DNA of 64,000 nucleotides, from contig VWYX01000279.1 in assembly GCA_013396525.1 (NCBI GenBank), positions 62,001 to 126,000 on the forward strand, given 5' to 3'. The position numbers were made by a program, and so were the translations under genes. Source of the DNA: Chaetorhynchus papuensis (taxonomy: Eukaryota; Chordata; Aves; Passeriformes; Rhipiduridae). Shown here one piece after another: positions 12,961 through 25,064 of the stretch. Position 1 is the stretch's first letter. Each line of letters starts with the position of its first letter. The notes below the pieces were generated by a model that was not told the origin of the DNA, ran no database searches, and worked only from the letters and a program-made list of their open reading frames with translations.

Positions 12961-14209
12961 TTCCTGGGGCTGAGAGACCAAGATGATGCACTCTGAATCC
13001 TTTTCTGAGGCCCAGCAGCCTAAAGTCTACTCTGATTGATATTTAGGAGGAGTTAGAGATTGTGGTCTGGACCAAAGTTATATACCCAATTTCACACAAG
13101 TTTTTGGCAGCTCAGAGACCACCCCCCTCATTTACCAAATCCAGGGTTAATGTCTGAATTCCTAGGATGACCTTTCCGCCTCGCTGCAGAAGCTTCAAAG
13201 AGTGATCAGATTCTTAGTTTCCTTACCTTTTATTTTTATGCACCCCCCCACACACAGAAGATGGTTAGATATCTGTAGGACTGAAGTACAAAGGTAAATA
13301 GTGATACAGTTAAGGAAAATGTTAATTTATACAAGTAATTTCTTAAATATTAATTTGGATTGTTTTAAGGTTTTTTATATCAATGGTTCATTATCTCTGA
13401 AAGAGTAATTTTCTTTCAACAGTCAGAGGTGGGTCAGCTGTGTTTGATCAAGGAGTAATGACTCGTAAAAAGCCAAGCCTAGACTCTTTGTCCAGGTAAT
13501 TAATAGTAGTTTGGATATTCTGTGAGTTTGAAGATTGGAAACAATTGTTTGAGTTCAGTTTCTTGTTTGATAATTCAGGTTAGTTTTTTAAAAGGAGTCA
13601 GTACTGAGCTCTTTGAAGAAGTCAGTCAAAACCAAGGTTAAAATCTTAAAACCAATGGTTTAGAAAGCCATTAGTTGGACAAGTTTCAACTCCAGCACCT
13701 GTGGAATGTCCAAGGTATAAGATGATTGAAGGACTTCTGCTGATTTAAGTGATCTTCAGCCAAAGACTCTCTCATTTATAAGCATTTTTTTCTAAATGCT
13801 GTGCAGCTATAAAAATCTTTCTTTCTGTTAACATCTCCCACAAGCATTCTGCCCATCAGCCTAATACCTGCCATGTCTAGGCAGAAGAAAAACAGATTTT
13901 TTTCCACAGAACCTTCCACTGTATTCCTACATCTTTCACAGTGAACCTTTTTCACAGATTCCCAAAGCATGGTAGTTAGTGAAGCAAGCTGAGGAGTTTC
14001 TTTTACACAAAGATTTTGATACCAGCCTTGCTGCTGGTCTTGACTTGAAGCCAGTTGAATTCAACACCCCGGTGACACCAATGAGTTTCAGATCAAAACC
14101 TGTAAACCAAAAGGAAACAAACGCAAATGAAATGCAACAGTGAAGGGTATGATGTTGGGAGTAAACAGTGGTAACTCTGCTTTTTTTGTGCATTGTGAGA
14201 ACAGAGAAT

Positions 14210-14360
14210 GACTGGATGGATACAGAGAAAATGAAAATACAGGGTGGAACAAGGAAAGATAGAGATAAAAAGAAGAAGGGGAAAAATAGCAGATATGGAA
14301 AGGAAGATGAGTATGGAATCTGAAAACGGAAAGAGCAGGAAAAGATTGGGAAGTCCAAAA
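14210..14360 (+). repeat. Purine-rich tract
   Basis: The plus strand is almost all A and G for about 150 bases, from the 'ggatggatacagagaaaatg' stretch to 'aaagattgggaag'. On the minus strand it keeps three frames open at once, which explains the apparent proteins there. Confidence 0.6.
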
Positions 14361-17300
14361 CAAAAAGACTGGAATAGGTAAAAATTACAAATATGTGTAT
14401 ATGAGACAGTGGATGGCTTCAGTGGACCACTGTTAGAGATAATGTAGGCATCTACATTTATTGGGAACCAATAAAGATCACTTTTACAGAAAAAGAGGAC
14501 CAAAAAATACTCCTATTTGTGATTCATTTGATTCTAGATTAGGGATATTACACAGGTCAGTCAATCATGTCCTTTTCCAGTGGCTGCTTTGTGTTGGCCA
14601 GGAGAACATTCAAGTTGTGGACAACTTTAAGTTAGAAGGTGGATCTATTAATATTTATTTATTTATTGACCTGTTTTGTTTATATTGAGCTTTTGAAATG
14701 CTGGAAATACTTTTAAAATATCAAGGATCTTGCAGGTAACACCATTCTATTGGTTCTAGGATGGGTATATTTTCTTCTCACTTTGATCTAGAGGAGGTGT
14801 ATTTGAAGCCTGGAGACTCCAGTGTTTGCTGGGTTCAAGAAATTTCACTGGAATCAAGAATCCTCATGAATTTGACTTTTGGACTAGTCAGAAGGGGTGG
14901 TTAGAGGAAGAGTACATTCATGGTCCCATTATGCCCCACATGAGCGACTCCTTGTGCTTTTCCCACTCATCTATAAATACAGCAGTACGTGTACACCAGA
15001 GAAAGAGAAAGACTATTCACATCAAACAGCAGTTCTGGGCCAAGAACAATCAGGTTTAAAGTGCCCCTGAGTAGATTTCTGATGGAAATTTAAAATAGGC
15101 TGATAAAACGTCAGAGGAGGAAAGTTTTGGAACAGCCCTGCAGTACAAGTAGTGGGAGCAGAAAAACACCCCCAAACCCTAATTATTTTTCAGATGGTAC
15201 GTGCATTACAGGGATCATAACATGGTCCTGCAACAGCTGGGGAAGAAGCTTGGAAATCCAGGATATGTCTTCCAATCCAATATTCTTAGGTTCATACCCA
15301 TCAGTCTTTGGAGAGAAAGGTAACACCTCTGTGTGTTCTGAGGGAAAAAGTGTAACTTCCATCAGGAGCAGGATCAGACCAGTTGTGTGAATGTTATTCG
15401 CAATATTTTTTCCCTCTCCTGTTTCCCCAGTGCATATGTCTGCATTTTCAGATCCCAGGGAAAAAAAAAATAAAAAAGAAGGAAAAAACCCCCCATCTCT
15501 ACCCAATGGGGACCTCCCTCATTCTCTCTTCTGATGTTTGGTTGCTAATTTGCACTTTTCATACACCCAGAAGCAAATGCCTGTCTGACACAAAATAAAA
15601 CAAGCTGCTTCAAGTGCTGTTTGGTTCTATAGGAAGAAAATAATTTTTGAAAATAAAATGTACTCACCAAACAACCCACCAATGCCGACTGACATTCTCC
15701 ATGGTGTGTGTGACAGAGGCAAAATGTAGCACAATGCAGAACAAAGAGGCATTTTATATGCCTAGCAGAAATTCTTAAAAGTCTTTTTCTTCTTTTCTTT
15801 TTTTTTTTTTTCCCCCTGGAAAATAGTTCTAATTTTTGTAAAAAAAATAAAATAAAAAATCAAACCCACATAAATACAGAGAAACTATTAATTATGAAGG
15901 TAGGGAAAGAGGGGCTAAAAAATCCTTTTTTCCCTTGTAGTTCTTGAAATAAATAAAAATAGCTTCTGCTTTTGAATTAATTTGCTTTTTTACCTTTCAT
16001 CCTTTCTTCTTCATTACAGAATTATTCTTCATTTGACAGATAGCAGCCATGAGATAATTTGGGGTTTTGTTTTGGGGGTTCTTTTAATAGCAGTTTGGAA
16101 TCTTTGTTTTCAGAGAAGAGGCCCACTAGGCACAATTTGGGACTTGTTATTAAAGACAAACTAACATCCCCCAAAGATTTTCAAACACTTCATGCCAGAA
16201 TGTGATATTTTAAAGCTTTTCCCATTTCACATAATTGGATGCACGTGGCTTAGCAAGAGAAAGACAGATTCAGCAAATACAAGAATTAATGCAATTTATT
16301 CGAGATGGTCTCACAGGAGAGATAGAGATTTTATGCATAATTCTGAGGAAGATAAAAATGTTGAAATCAGTTAGGACTTCTGCATATTGCTTCAAGACCA
16401 CTGACCTAAGCTAAGGTGGTTATTATAGACAAGGATGGAATTTAGAGAAAGTTGTCAAATTAGTATTCATCCTGGATCCCAAAATGAGTACAATTATCAT
16501 CCCTGGGAATATGAGTTACATCCTTATACTTTCTTGGGATGCTTAGTCAAATAATTAGTCAAACTAATTCTAATGTTTGCATAATAACGAAAAAATATCC
16601 ATATTCCATGGAAAAAAAAAAAACACAACAAAAAACCTACCATAACTGAAATGTCTAAATTCAGTCCTTTAAAATGATTCTAAATTAGATCCATTCAAGA
16701 CAGACTATTGTGAGATTCCTTAAATTGGTTTCATATTTAAAAAGTGCCTCTCACAAATCTGTGACCCTGAGGTTACACAATTATTTAACACAGTCATTGA
16801 ACACCCTGGAACAAGAAAAGGGAGTTGCTCAGACATGTAATATTTATTCTTATAATTTCTATATCCCAGTCCCTATGTCAAATTAACATCTGCACACTTT
16901 CTGTTTTCTCTCTTGGAAAATTCTCTAAGACAAAGAAATAATATTTTCTTCTTTTTTAAATGGAGTTAAACCAAAAGTGTGCATTATATAGATATGAAAT
17001 CCTGTTTTTAACCTAAGTTTTGCTCTTTATTTCAAGAGAACCAGCACTTCTTCCTTTTTTTACTTTTAATTAATGCTAGAAATATAAAGCTATATTAGCA
17101 TTTTGACATACAGATATTTTTCTCTCCATGAGATATGGTTAACCTGTATTCCAGCAGTGCTATGCCAACTGAAAAGAAAAAAGGGTTAATTGCTAATGAG
17201 GCTTGAGGTAAAACTGCACCTTCTGTCGGGCTGTGTCCAAACCTACACCCTGGGGCACTGATACTGAAAGATTATGGTGGTTTTAAACAGGACACTTAAT

Positions 17301-17511
17301 TCACTTTCAGCTGCAAATTAAATGATGGAAGAACTCACGATTTATTTTGTACCGGGCATCATTTTTCTTGAGTCCTTTTGCATATAAAGTTGAAACTAAG
17401 AGATATTTCACTAGTTCAAAGATATTAGTTTAAATGCTTTTCCCTGGAGGTTCTTTCCATTCCTTGTGGCATCTTGCTCATGTGGATTTTAATCCTAGTT
17501 GCATCAGTTGG

Positions 17512-17696
17512 TGGCCAAGCATTGGAATAGGCTGACCAGGGCAGTGTTGGAGTCTCCATCCCTGAAAGTGTTTAAAAGATGTGTGGATGTGGCACTTGGG
17601 GACACGGTTTAGTGGTGCTGGGTTTAGTGGTGCTGGGTTAGTGACTGGACTTGATGATCTTAGAGGTCTTTTCTAACCTTACTGATTCTATCATGA
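17512..17696 (+). mobile_element. CR1 3' region with internal duplication
   Basis: It contains 'ggccaagcattggaataggc', 'gtgttggagtctccatccct', 'gtggatgtggcacttgggga', 'acttgatgatcttagaggtc' and a decayed gattctatcatga tail. The 'ggtttagtggtgctg' unit occurs twice in tandem at about 17606-17638, a small local duplication after insertion. Confidence 0.94.
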
Positions 17697-18289
17697 GCAG
17701 TCTAGAGGTCTTAAAATAAACATGGTGTGGTTTTACGACCTCGTAATGGAGACGAGAGAAGTCACTCACTGAGGAAATTCAGAAAAGAAGAGGGCCTTGA
17801 TCAGTGAAACAAAAGAAACGTTGGTTTTATGTAGGTCTCCAAAAGATGTGCAGAATTGCAAATCAGAACCACTAGAGAATTGTTTCTAATGCCTCCTCAA
17901 CTCCTATAAATAGATATGTTGTGGGTGCTCTATATTGAGGGAAGAAGGTTTGGAGCCTTACTGTGTTATCAGGTTACATTCATCTCAAGGTAAGTAAAAA
18001 GTTTTCTCAGTGAAAAAGACTTCAGGAAATTATCGTACTTCCAGCCATCAGCTCTAACAAATTCCTCCACTAACACAGCAGCAAGACAAATTGAATTTAT
18101 AAATGTTTTTAATGTACATCCCAGCACACCGTAAGCTGTACAAAAGTACACAGTGTAAAAATTCCTATTCTCTTTTGACTCCTTCCACCTATCAATTCTT
18201 AGGGTCCACTTCTGCTCTTCTTCTTCTGCTCCCTACCCACGAAGCCCTCACCACCCTCCAACAAGCAATGAGTCTGAGCAGAAGAGGGC
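17697..18289. other. Short spacer, no gene seen
   Basis: Nothing coding is recognised. At 18243-18257 a partial copy of 'gccctcaccaccctcc' repeats the edge of the adjacent CR1, apparently a short direct duplication of its end. Confidence 0.5.
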
Positions 18290-18545
18290 CTCACCACCCT
18301 CACAGGGAAGAATTTCTTCCCAATATCCCATCTAACTCTGCTCTCTGGCAGTTTGAAGCCACTCCCCCTTGTTCTAACATTCTAGGCCCGTGTAAAAAGT
18401 CCCTCTCCAGCTCTTTTGGAGCCCCGTTAGAAAATGGAAGGGGCTCTGAGGTCTCCCTGGAGCCTTCTTTTCTCCAGGCTGAACACCCCTAACTCTCTCA
18501 GCCTGTCTCCAGAGCAGAAGGGCTCCAGCCCCCATCTCTATAAAA
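18290..18545 (-). mobile_element. CR1 internal 3' UTR fragment
   Basis: The reverse complement of CR1: 'tcaccaccctcacagggaag', 'aatttcttcccaatatccca', 'gtttgaagccactccccctt', then 'tctccaggctgaacacccct' and 'cagcctgtctccagagcaga'. The CR1 3' tail octamers are missing on the left side, so this copy is truncated at both ends. Confidence 0.93.
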
Positions 18546-21500
18546 GACATAAAATCCCAAGAGATCACAAGATTCATACTATCATCAAACAAACAAACAA
18601 ACCAAACCAGACACATTTCAGTTTGGAAAGGTGGGAAAAGCTTAACGAAATTGTTTCCTTATGATACAAAGAATAAGTATTTGGATGTTTCAACCCTATG
18701 CAGCCCATTTAGATCCAAACTACTTAAATTTCCCTGTTAGTAGGGCTTTCATGACTGAATGGGCAAATATTTACATGAGTAACAATGTCTAGATTTACCA
18801 TAAAATCCCCTCAAAATATATAATATTTGGTGTTTTCATATGTTTTTTTATGCTGGTAAGATTTTCAGATTTATAAGTATTTACTCAGAAGCCATATTTT
18901 TTGCTTATACTTGTTAAATATATGTACAGAAACACAGACTTTCTTAATATTTGCTTTTCTCCAACACACACAAACATGTATATAAATGTACATATAAAAA
19001 AAAATGACAAACAAGTTTATTATGTAGAAACCAGCCTGGACATGAATCTTCAGTCATTTCATAGCATTCCTGACACTTGACTCCTTCCTTGGATTATGAG
19101 ATTCTTCAGAAGACAGAAATAAATAACTGGTCTCTTTTAAGAACAAAGGCTGAAGTGAATATATTTAAAAGCTGCACTGTGTTTTGATGTTATTATAGCA
19201 ATCAAAGTCAGAAAATCACAGTAACTGAGTAATAAAGAATGACTTCAAAGTCTAAACTGTCTAACGATGATGTGAAAACTGCAGCAGTTCATCTGTATTT
19301 ATGCACTTTATATTATATACATACATATATTTATATTATACACAAAGTGTGTAATTTATGGCTATGTGGTTAAAAATCAAAAAAAAAATCAGGATATAAA
19401 CATTAACCTACTTTGATATTGTGCTACAGGAAATATTTGTGTGTGTGTGTATTATACAGAAATTTATATGCAGTTATAGACCAGTAGGTCTATATGCAAT
19501 TAAAGACCTCTGTGTAGCTCTTTATGTGCAATTATTGACCTGTAGGTCTATAATATCCATGTGGTTTTGAAAATTCATCTTCTTTGCTTGTCACTCCTCT
19601 TATTCTTCTTTTATAGTGATGAGTCATTTCATAGCCTTTCAATGTGCCCTGGAAGTCCAGTCTGAATTTCACTCAAACATTGGCAAGATGTTTGATTTTT
19701 GTCCTGGACTGGGAAACCTGGAGTTCTGGAACCTTTAGCAGCTAGTTGGCAGTTTTCCCTTCCTTGTAACTGAGGGGATAAACTTTCTCAAACCACCAGT
19801 TCTTTGGGATAAAAGTGTCACTTCAAGCATAATTGTTTATCTGAAGCCATAAAGCCTGACATTGTTGGCGGCTCCATCCAATCCTAATATTACTGCTGTT
19901 TAAAGACCTACTTTGGATAATGAAAGATTTTTTTGTTTGTTTTTATCGTGAACATTCAAGAGTTTATGCCAATAAAAAGAAAAATTCCAAAACCTATGAA
20001 GCAACCAATTTAAAACTGTCATTAAAACTGTTCCCAGATTATCAATATTTTCTCGTCTCTGAATTGTGCCATTTCCTGCAACCAATTTCATTGCTGGGTA
20101 CTGAGTTGTGGAGGATTTGCAGTTTACAGTGACCCCAAAGGCAGTAGTTGGATAAGATATTGGCTTCACCTGCAAAGCCAGATGGTGGATCTCCTGTTCT
20201 CCCAGTGCACACCTGCATCCCACACTAATCATTCACTCTGTTGTCCTTATCCAGATGCTTGTGAGACTGCTCGGAGAACTTGCCAATATCTGTCTGATAA
20301 AATCAAGACACTAGCTTGAACTAATTTAGAGGTTAGGGCAGACAAAGTGGAGGAATTAATTGCTGGACATGGATTTAAAAAGTCTGGAGTACGATAGGTG
20401 CAAAATAATGTTTCTCCGTACAGTCATGTCCTTCAGACTGAGATTTGGACATTAGGAAGAATTGCCTTTCCATTACATATTCCATATAGAAAAGTTGCAA
20501 GTAATAGAAATGTGTGTGAGAATTCTCCCAGTAAACTGTACAAAAGTGGAGATGGCAGAGTTGTGCTTTTCCCAAGGTGACGTGTGTCAGTGCAAGACTT
20601 TGGCAAAGAGAAACGTCAGCTTCAAAACTGCCCCTGCATCAAAAATTATTTTGATTGCAGATGTGTCAGTCTGGGTGTATTGCTAATTTATTTTCCTATT
20701 AATTGGGAGCAAAACACTGACAGCTTTTCACTATTAGTTCAACCATTGTTTTATTAACTTAATAGTAATTAAGTACTTTCCAGCTTCCTGATGACTGTTA
20801 GACCCAGATATCTATGACAGGTCATTAGTTGCAGAGAAGAATGGTCAGGCACTAATATTAAGCAATGAGATTGCTTATTCATACACTGCAGAGGTTAGAA
20901 TTAATAATCATGATAAATTGAATCTCATGAATAACTAATAAGGAAAAATCCAAAACAATTTGCTATGGTTACCAGAAGAGATGTATTTTTAAGAAACAAG
21001 GGCAAAATTACTCCTTGTTTCACCTGGGTGTAATAATCAGGAATAGAGCTATTTGCCAGCAGGTGAAACAGAGGCTTGGGAAAAAGTGAATGCTGAAAGA
21101 AATTTGGGATGAGAGTAAGCAGCATAATTGTTACATGCCTGCTATGTACTAGAGCAGGAAAAAAATAAATAACATAGACCAGTGTTATTGTGGGAGGCAC
21201 TAAATCAAAGAGCCAGAGGAGATTAGTATGCTGCTATTAAGTACTCATGAGAACACACCTGAGACACCTGCTTGAGGCCCGCACTCCTTGGAAAAAAGGT
21301 AGAAATGCTGAGAAAAATTAGACTAGAAGGGATTGTGAGGCACCGGAGGAAAAGCAGTTACTTGGAGATCATGTAATTATGAAACAATTCAGAAGATGGG
21401 AACATATTTTAAGAGAAACACGCAATTTTCTTGAATAAAGTTATTTCTTGGTGGATGTGCTTATGGTTTTGGAGAGTCAGAGCTGCCTGAGTGTATCAGT

Positions 21501-24500
21501 ACTGTCTGCTTTTGTGTGCACGTGGGCTGCACATTGCCTCAGATGCTTCCACGGGAAGATGAGCCCTTAGGGAAAAGCAAAAGAAATAGCAGCGTGGCAT
21601 CATGTCTGTGCAGAGAGGTTGAGATTCTATTCCTAAATCTTATTGATGACTTCTTCAGCTTCTCTCTGGTGTATTTTTCATCTCTGTAAAATGGGGACAC
21701 TCACAGTTGTCTTTCTCTAATGTCCAGGGAGCTGTGAACTAAATACATCAGCTGGACCTGTGAAACTTTCCCGGTGGAGGCCAGCCTGGAGCTCAGGTAA
21801 GATTTGCCTGCATCCCTGGCAGCTGATCCTAACCATTCCTGGGCTCATGGGGGCAAAAAGGCCATCAGCTCCCACGTTCTTCCCCCATGGAAGCAGCTGA
21901 TCAAGCAATAACCACTGAAACCTCATTGGGTCACAGGATGCTCAGCCCAGCCCTGTTCTGCAAAGGAGCTATGGGATTCCTGGGAAATCATCATCTCCTG
22001 CTTGTGAGCTCCCTCTTTCCATCTAATTGAGAATTCCTGACTCTGAGCTGTGCAAAAGTGTTGGTGGAAGGCTCAAAAGTGCAAAATATTGGTGAATGGC
22101 TGTGCTGGGTGGATACATGTTTAAAATAGTGATTTATAGTGTTTGAGGGTCATCAGAAGTATATTTATTTAGAAAGGTGAGAAAAAGCAGGTGACTAGGA
22201 AATAAAAACCAGCATGGATGAGGTACTTGGTCTTGGCCTGATAAAATATTGGTGCATTTTGAGCTGGAGGAGAAACAGCTTTTAAAAACATTTCCAGGGA
22301 CTGGCATTAAGAACTAAAACCTCGTTCTAACTTCAGGAAAACATCAGAAGTGAAACAGCTGCACTGGTGTTGAAATGCAGCACTGGATGTCCAGCAGGAG
22401 GCCTGAACATTCCCTTGTCTTTCATGGGCAAGAAAACCAAGACTATCCAGTATTTCAGAGGGAAGTAGAACCAGTCTACACTTCCCCTTCTCCAGTGAAA
22501 CCATCCACGACGCTTCCCCATTCAGCAACAATTTGGAACAACAACTGGATGGGTTGCAAAAAAGCATTTTCTAAACACTGCTGTCACCAAGCCTTCACAA
22601 TTCATTTGTGTATTAAGCTCCTAATTTTGAGTGCTAGCATGAGGTTTCCTAAAGTTCACATAGTGTAATTGTTACCTAAGGCTGGGAGACTCTGCTCTGC
22701 TTTCTAGGTTATTTAGCTGCAGATAATTTATGAGATTGCTGGGGAGGTTGAAAAATTGTTTCACCTCTCGGTTGTTCATGCTTGCACTGGTTTTACAACA
22801 GATGGGAGAGAATTTTGCAGTCGTGAATATTTGATTCATGTCGGCCGGCTGCCTCCTCTCACTCAGTGGAGACAAAAGCCAGAAGGCTGGAGAGGAGCTT
22901 CAGTGGTTTTCAGAGGGTTGGAGCTGGTTTGACAGATAGATACAGATATATCTCAGTATTTTTAAAGTGAAAAAGTGATTATATCAGTGCTCTGTCTTCT
23001 TTTCTTAGTGAAGCTGCACAGGGTATCACATAGAGCTACAGAAAGTGAACTGAGCAGGAATAGAGTCTTTGGGAGTTCACTGTAAAAGAAAAACTGACAT
23101 TGGTTCTCAGAACTGTCACTGACTTCTTAGTTCATTTTTTCTTGATACATACCATTTTAATTGTCTAGAAACATCAAGATTCCCATTAATAAGACTGCAC
23201 AGAGGTATGAATACTGTTATTAAAGAGTCTTTGGGAGTAAGGACATCATAAATCTCAGGATGTGGGCTTCTGTCCCTTCTCTGGTGATTAATTTCTGACA
23301 CAGGTCAACTCACTTAGGGCCAGACGTGCTCTGACCTACATTTTTTTGTCTTTGTCTCAAATATATCCTCACTGTTCTGAAGCACCTGACTAACAAAAGG
23401 TTTTTATGTTTTATCTGAACCTATAACTGAGTAAGTGACTGACTCCACTAAAGTGGAAGATCTGCCCTCAGCCCCTGTGGCAGCAATGAAAGCTGGTCAG
23501 GTCCTCATGTCTGCTGTGTCCACTCTCCAACCCCGTCCCATGCACAGAGCCTCCCTCTCCCTTCCCTTGCCTCTGGTGGGAAATGTGTCTTTTCCTATGC
23601 TAAGAGCACCAGGGGTGTATTGCAGGATGAGCTGTCTGGATCTTGCATCATTAATGCACCCCAAAGACTGGCAGCTGAAACCCTTGCAGCTTACTTTGGT
23701 GCACATCATCGTACAGCACAGCGTAAAATCCTGCTGGAGACTGAGCCACTGGGCAAACTGATCTCCACAAGCTGCAGGCAGCTCCTGGGTGGATCCCTGC
23801 CCTGACAGGGTCACCTGCAGGGTGCATCCAGCCCAAACACAGGGAAGACTCACTTTTGGGAAGGTGTGTAAAAGCACTAAGATCAGGTCGGATACGGAGA
23901 AAAAATTATTGATGTAGTTCCATTGGTGCTTTTTTTGCTTTGTAAATGTGAATTCTGCAAGGCAAAAGACTGTAAATCTCTAAGTTTCTGTCCAAACCTG
24001 TTTGATTTGGATGTATTATAACCCTTTAATTATAAACTTTTGACCAAATCTGAGGCAAATTAGATCCAGCTGGAACTAGACCCCTCTGAGCAGTTTGGAA
24101 AGCAAAGAGTCGTCACTGAAACTGCTGTGTCAACGTGGTCCCCTCACAGGAAAAATGACCCGATGGCACTATAACCATTGTAACAGGTGATGGAGTGGTA
24201 ATTTAGATACTGCACTCGCAATATTTAGACACTGTATTAGCAAAAAATCTAATCATAATCACCCAGATCATCACTGTGTCCTAATTCCTGCACCTGGCTG
24301 AGAACCTCTCAACTACCCTGTTACAGCCCCCAGTGACCCCCAGCCACCTCGTTGTGCCACTCCTTTTTGTCACTGCTGACACTTTACCTGCACCCTCATT
24401 CAGTGTGAACACAATGTTTGCCATTGGGATTTGATGTTCTGGGAAATGTTCTTTTATTTTTGCTAGACCTAATTTTCTAAGCTTTGGCCACTAGAGGTGA

Positions 24501-24774
24501 TTCCTGAGGGAAGGAAGGGGATCATGAGATGAGATGCAAGGGGAGCATTTAACCCGAAGCAGGAGATAAAGGAAGTTGAAGATGAGATTGGCACTGACTT
24601 ACATAACTGACTTACCTGGAACGTGAAAACTCTGAATTGCCTGATTTAGGATCTTAGCCAGCAAAATTCCCTTTCTTTTTGTGGTGAGACACCAGCACCT
24701 TCAGAAGTGGCAATTTGGATTTCAGATGGGCAAGATCTTCATTTCCTCACTGACTCCAAGGGAACCTCTTTAGG
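18546..24774. other. Single-copy DNA, no gene seen
   Basis: It holds a (CAAA)n run at 18587-18606, a (GT)n run at 19439-19450 and a degenerate three-copy tandem repeat at 19465-19548. The stretch 23435-23880 is richer in G+C and keeps frames open on both strands (23435-23761 plus, 23497-23877 minus). Neither has a recognisable domain or splice-site frame. Confidence 0.55.
19465..19548. repeat. Degenerate 3-copy tandem repeat
   Basis: There are three imperfect copies of 26, 30 and 28 bases: 19465-19490, 19491-19520 and 19521-19548. Each follows the pattern TATG(C/TG)CA(G/A)TTA-x-GACC-x-GTAGGTC or a variant. A (GT)n run sits just upstream. It is not a known family to me. Confidence 0.75.
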
Positions 24775-25064
24775 AATCACAGAATCATAGAATGGTTTAG
24801 GTTGAAAGGGACCTTAAAGAACATCCAGTTCTACCCCCTGCCATGGGCAGGGACACCTTTCACTATCTCACTTTCCACTATCCCAGGTTGCTCCAAGCCC
24901 CATCCAACCTGGCCTTGAACACTTCCAGGGATGGGGCAGCCACAGCTTCTCTGGGCAGCCTGTGCCAGGTCCTCACCACCCTCACAGCCAAGCATATTCT
25001 CCTGATATCCAATCTAAATCTACACTCCTTCTGCTTGAAGTTATTCCCCCTGGTCCTATCAACG
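24775..25064 (-). mobile_element. CR1 3' region
   Basis: The plus strand starts aatcacagaatcatagaatgg, then 'gttgaaagggaccttaaaga', 'ccctgccatgggcagggaca', 'caggttgctccaagccccat', 'ccttgaacacttccagggat', 'cagcttctctgggcagcctg' and a T-rich end. It is a well-preserved CR1 3' end in antisense orientation. The frame 24843-25076 lies wholly inside it. Confidence 0.97.

Larger units (their letters stand above)
12673..17511. other. Single-copy DNA, no gene seen
   Basis: A perfect 10-base stem with a 4-base loop lies at 12937-12960. A purine-rich strand runs about 14210-14360 and explains three overlapping minus-strand open frames at 13936-14503. A run of 14 T is at 15798-15811. No exon or repeat family was recognised. 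Confidence 0.55.

Noticed and set aside
23435..23880. Opposed open frames in a G+C-richer stretch
   Set aside because: No domain, the frames overlap on both strands, and no exon boundaries fit.
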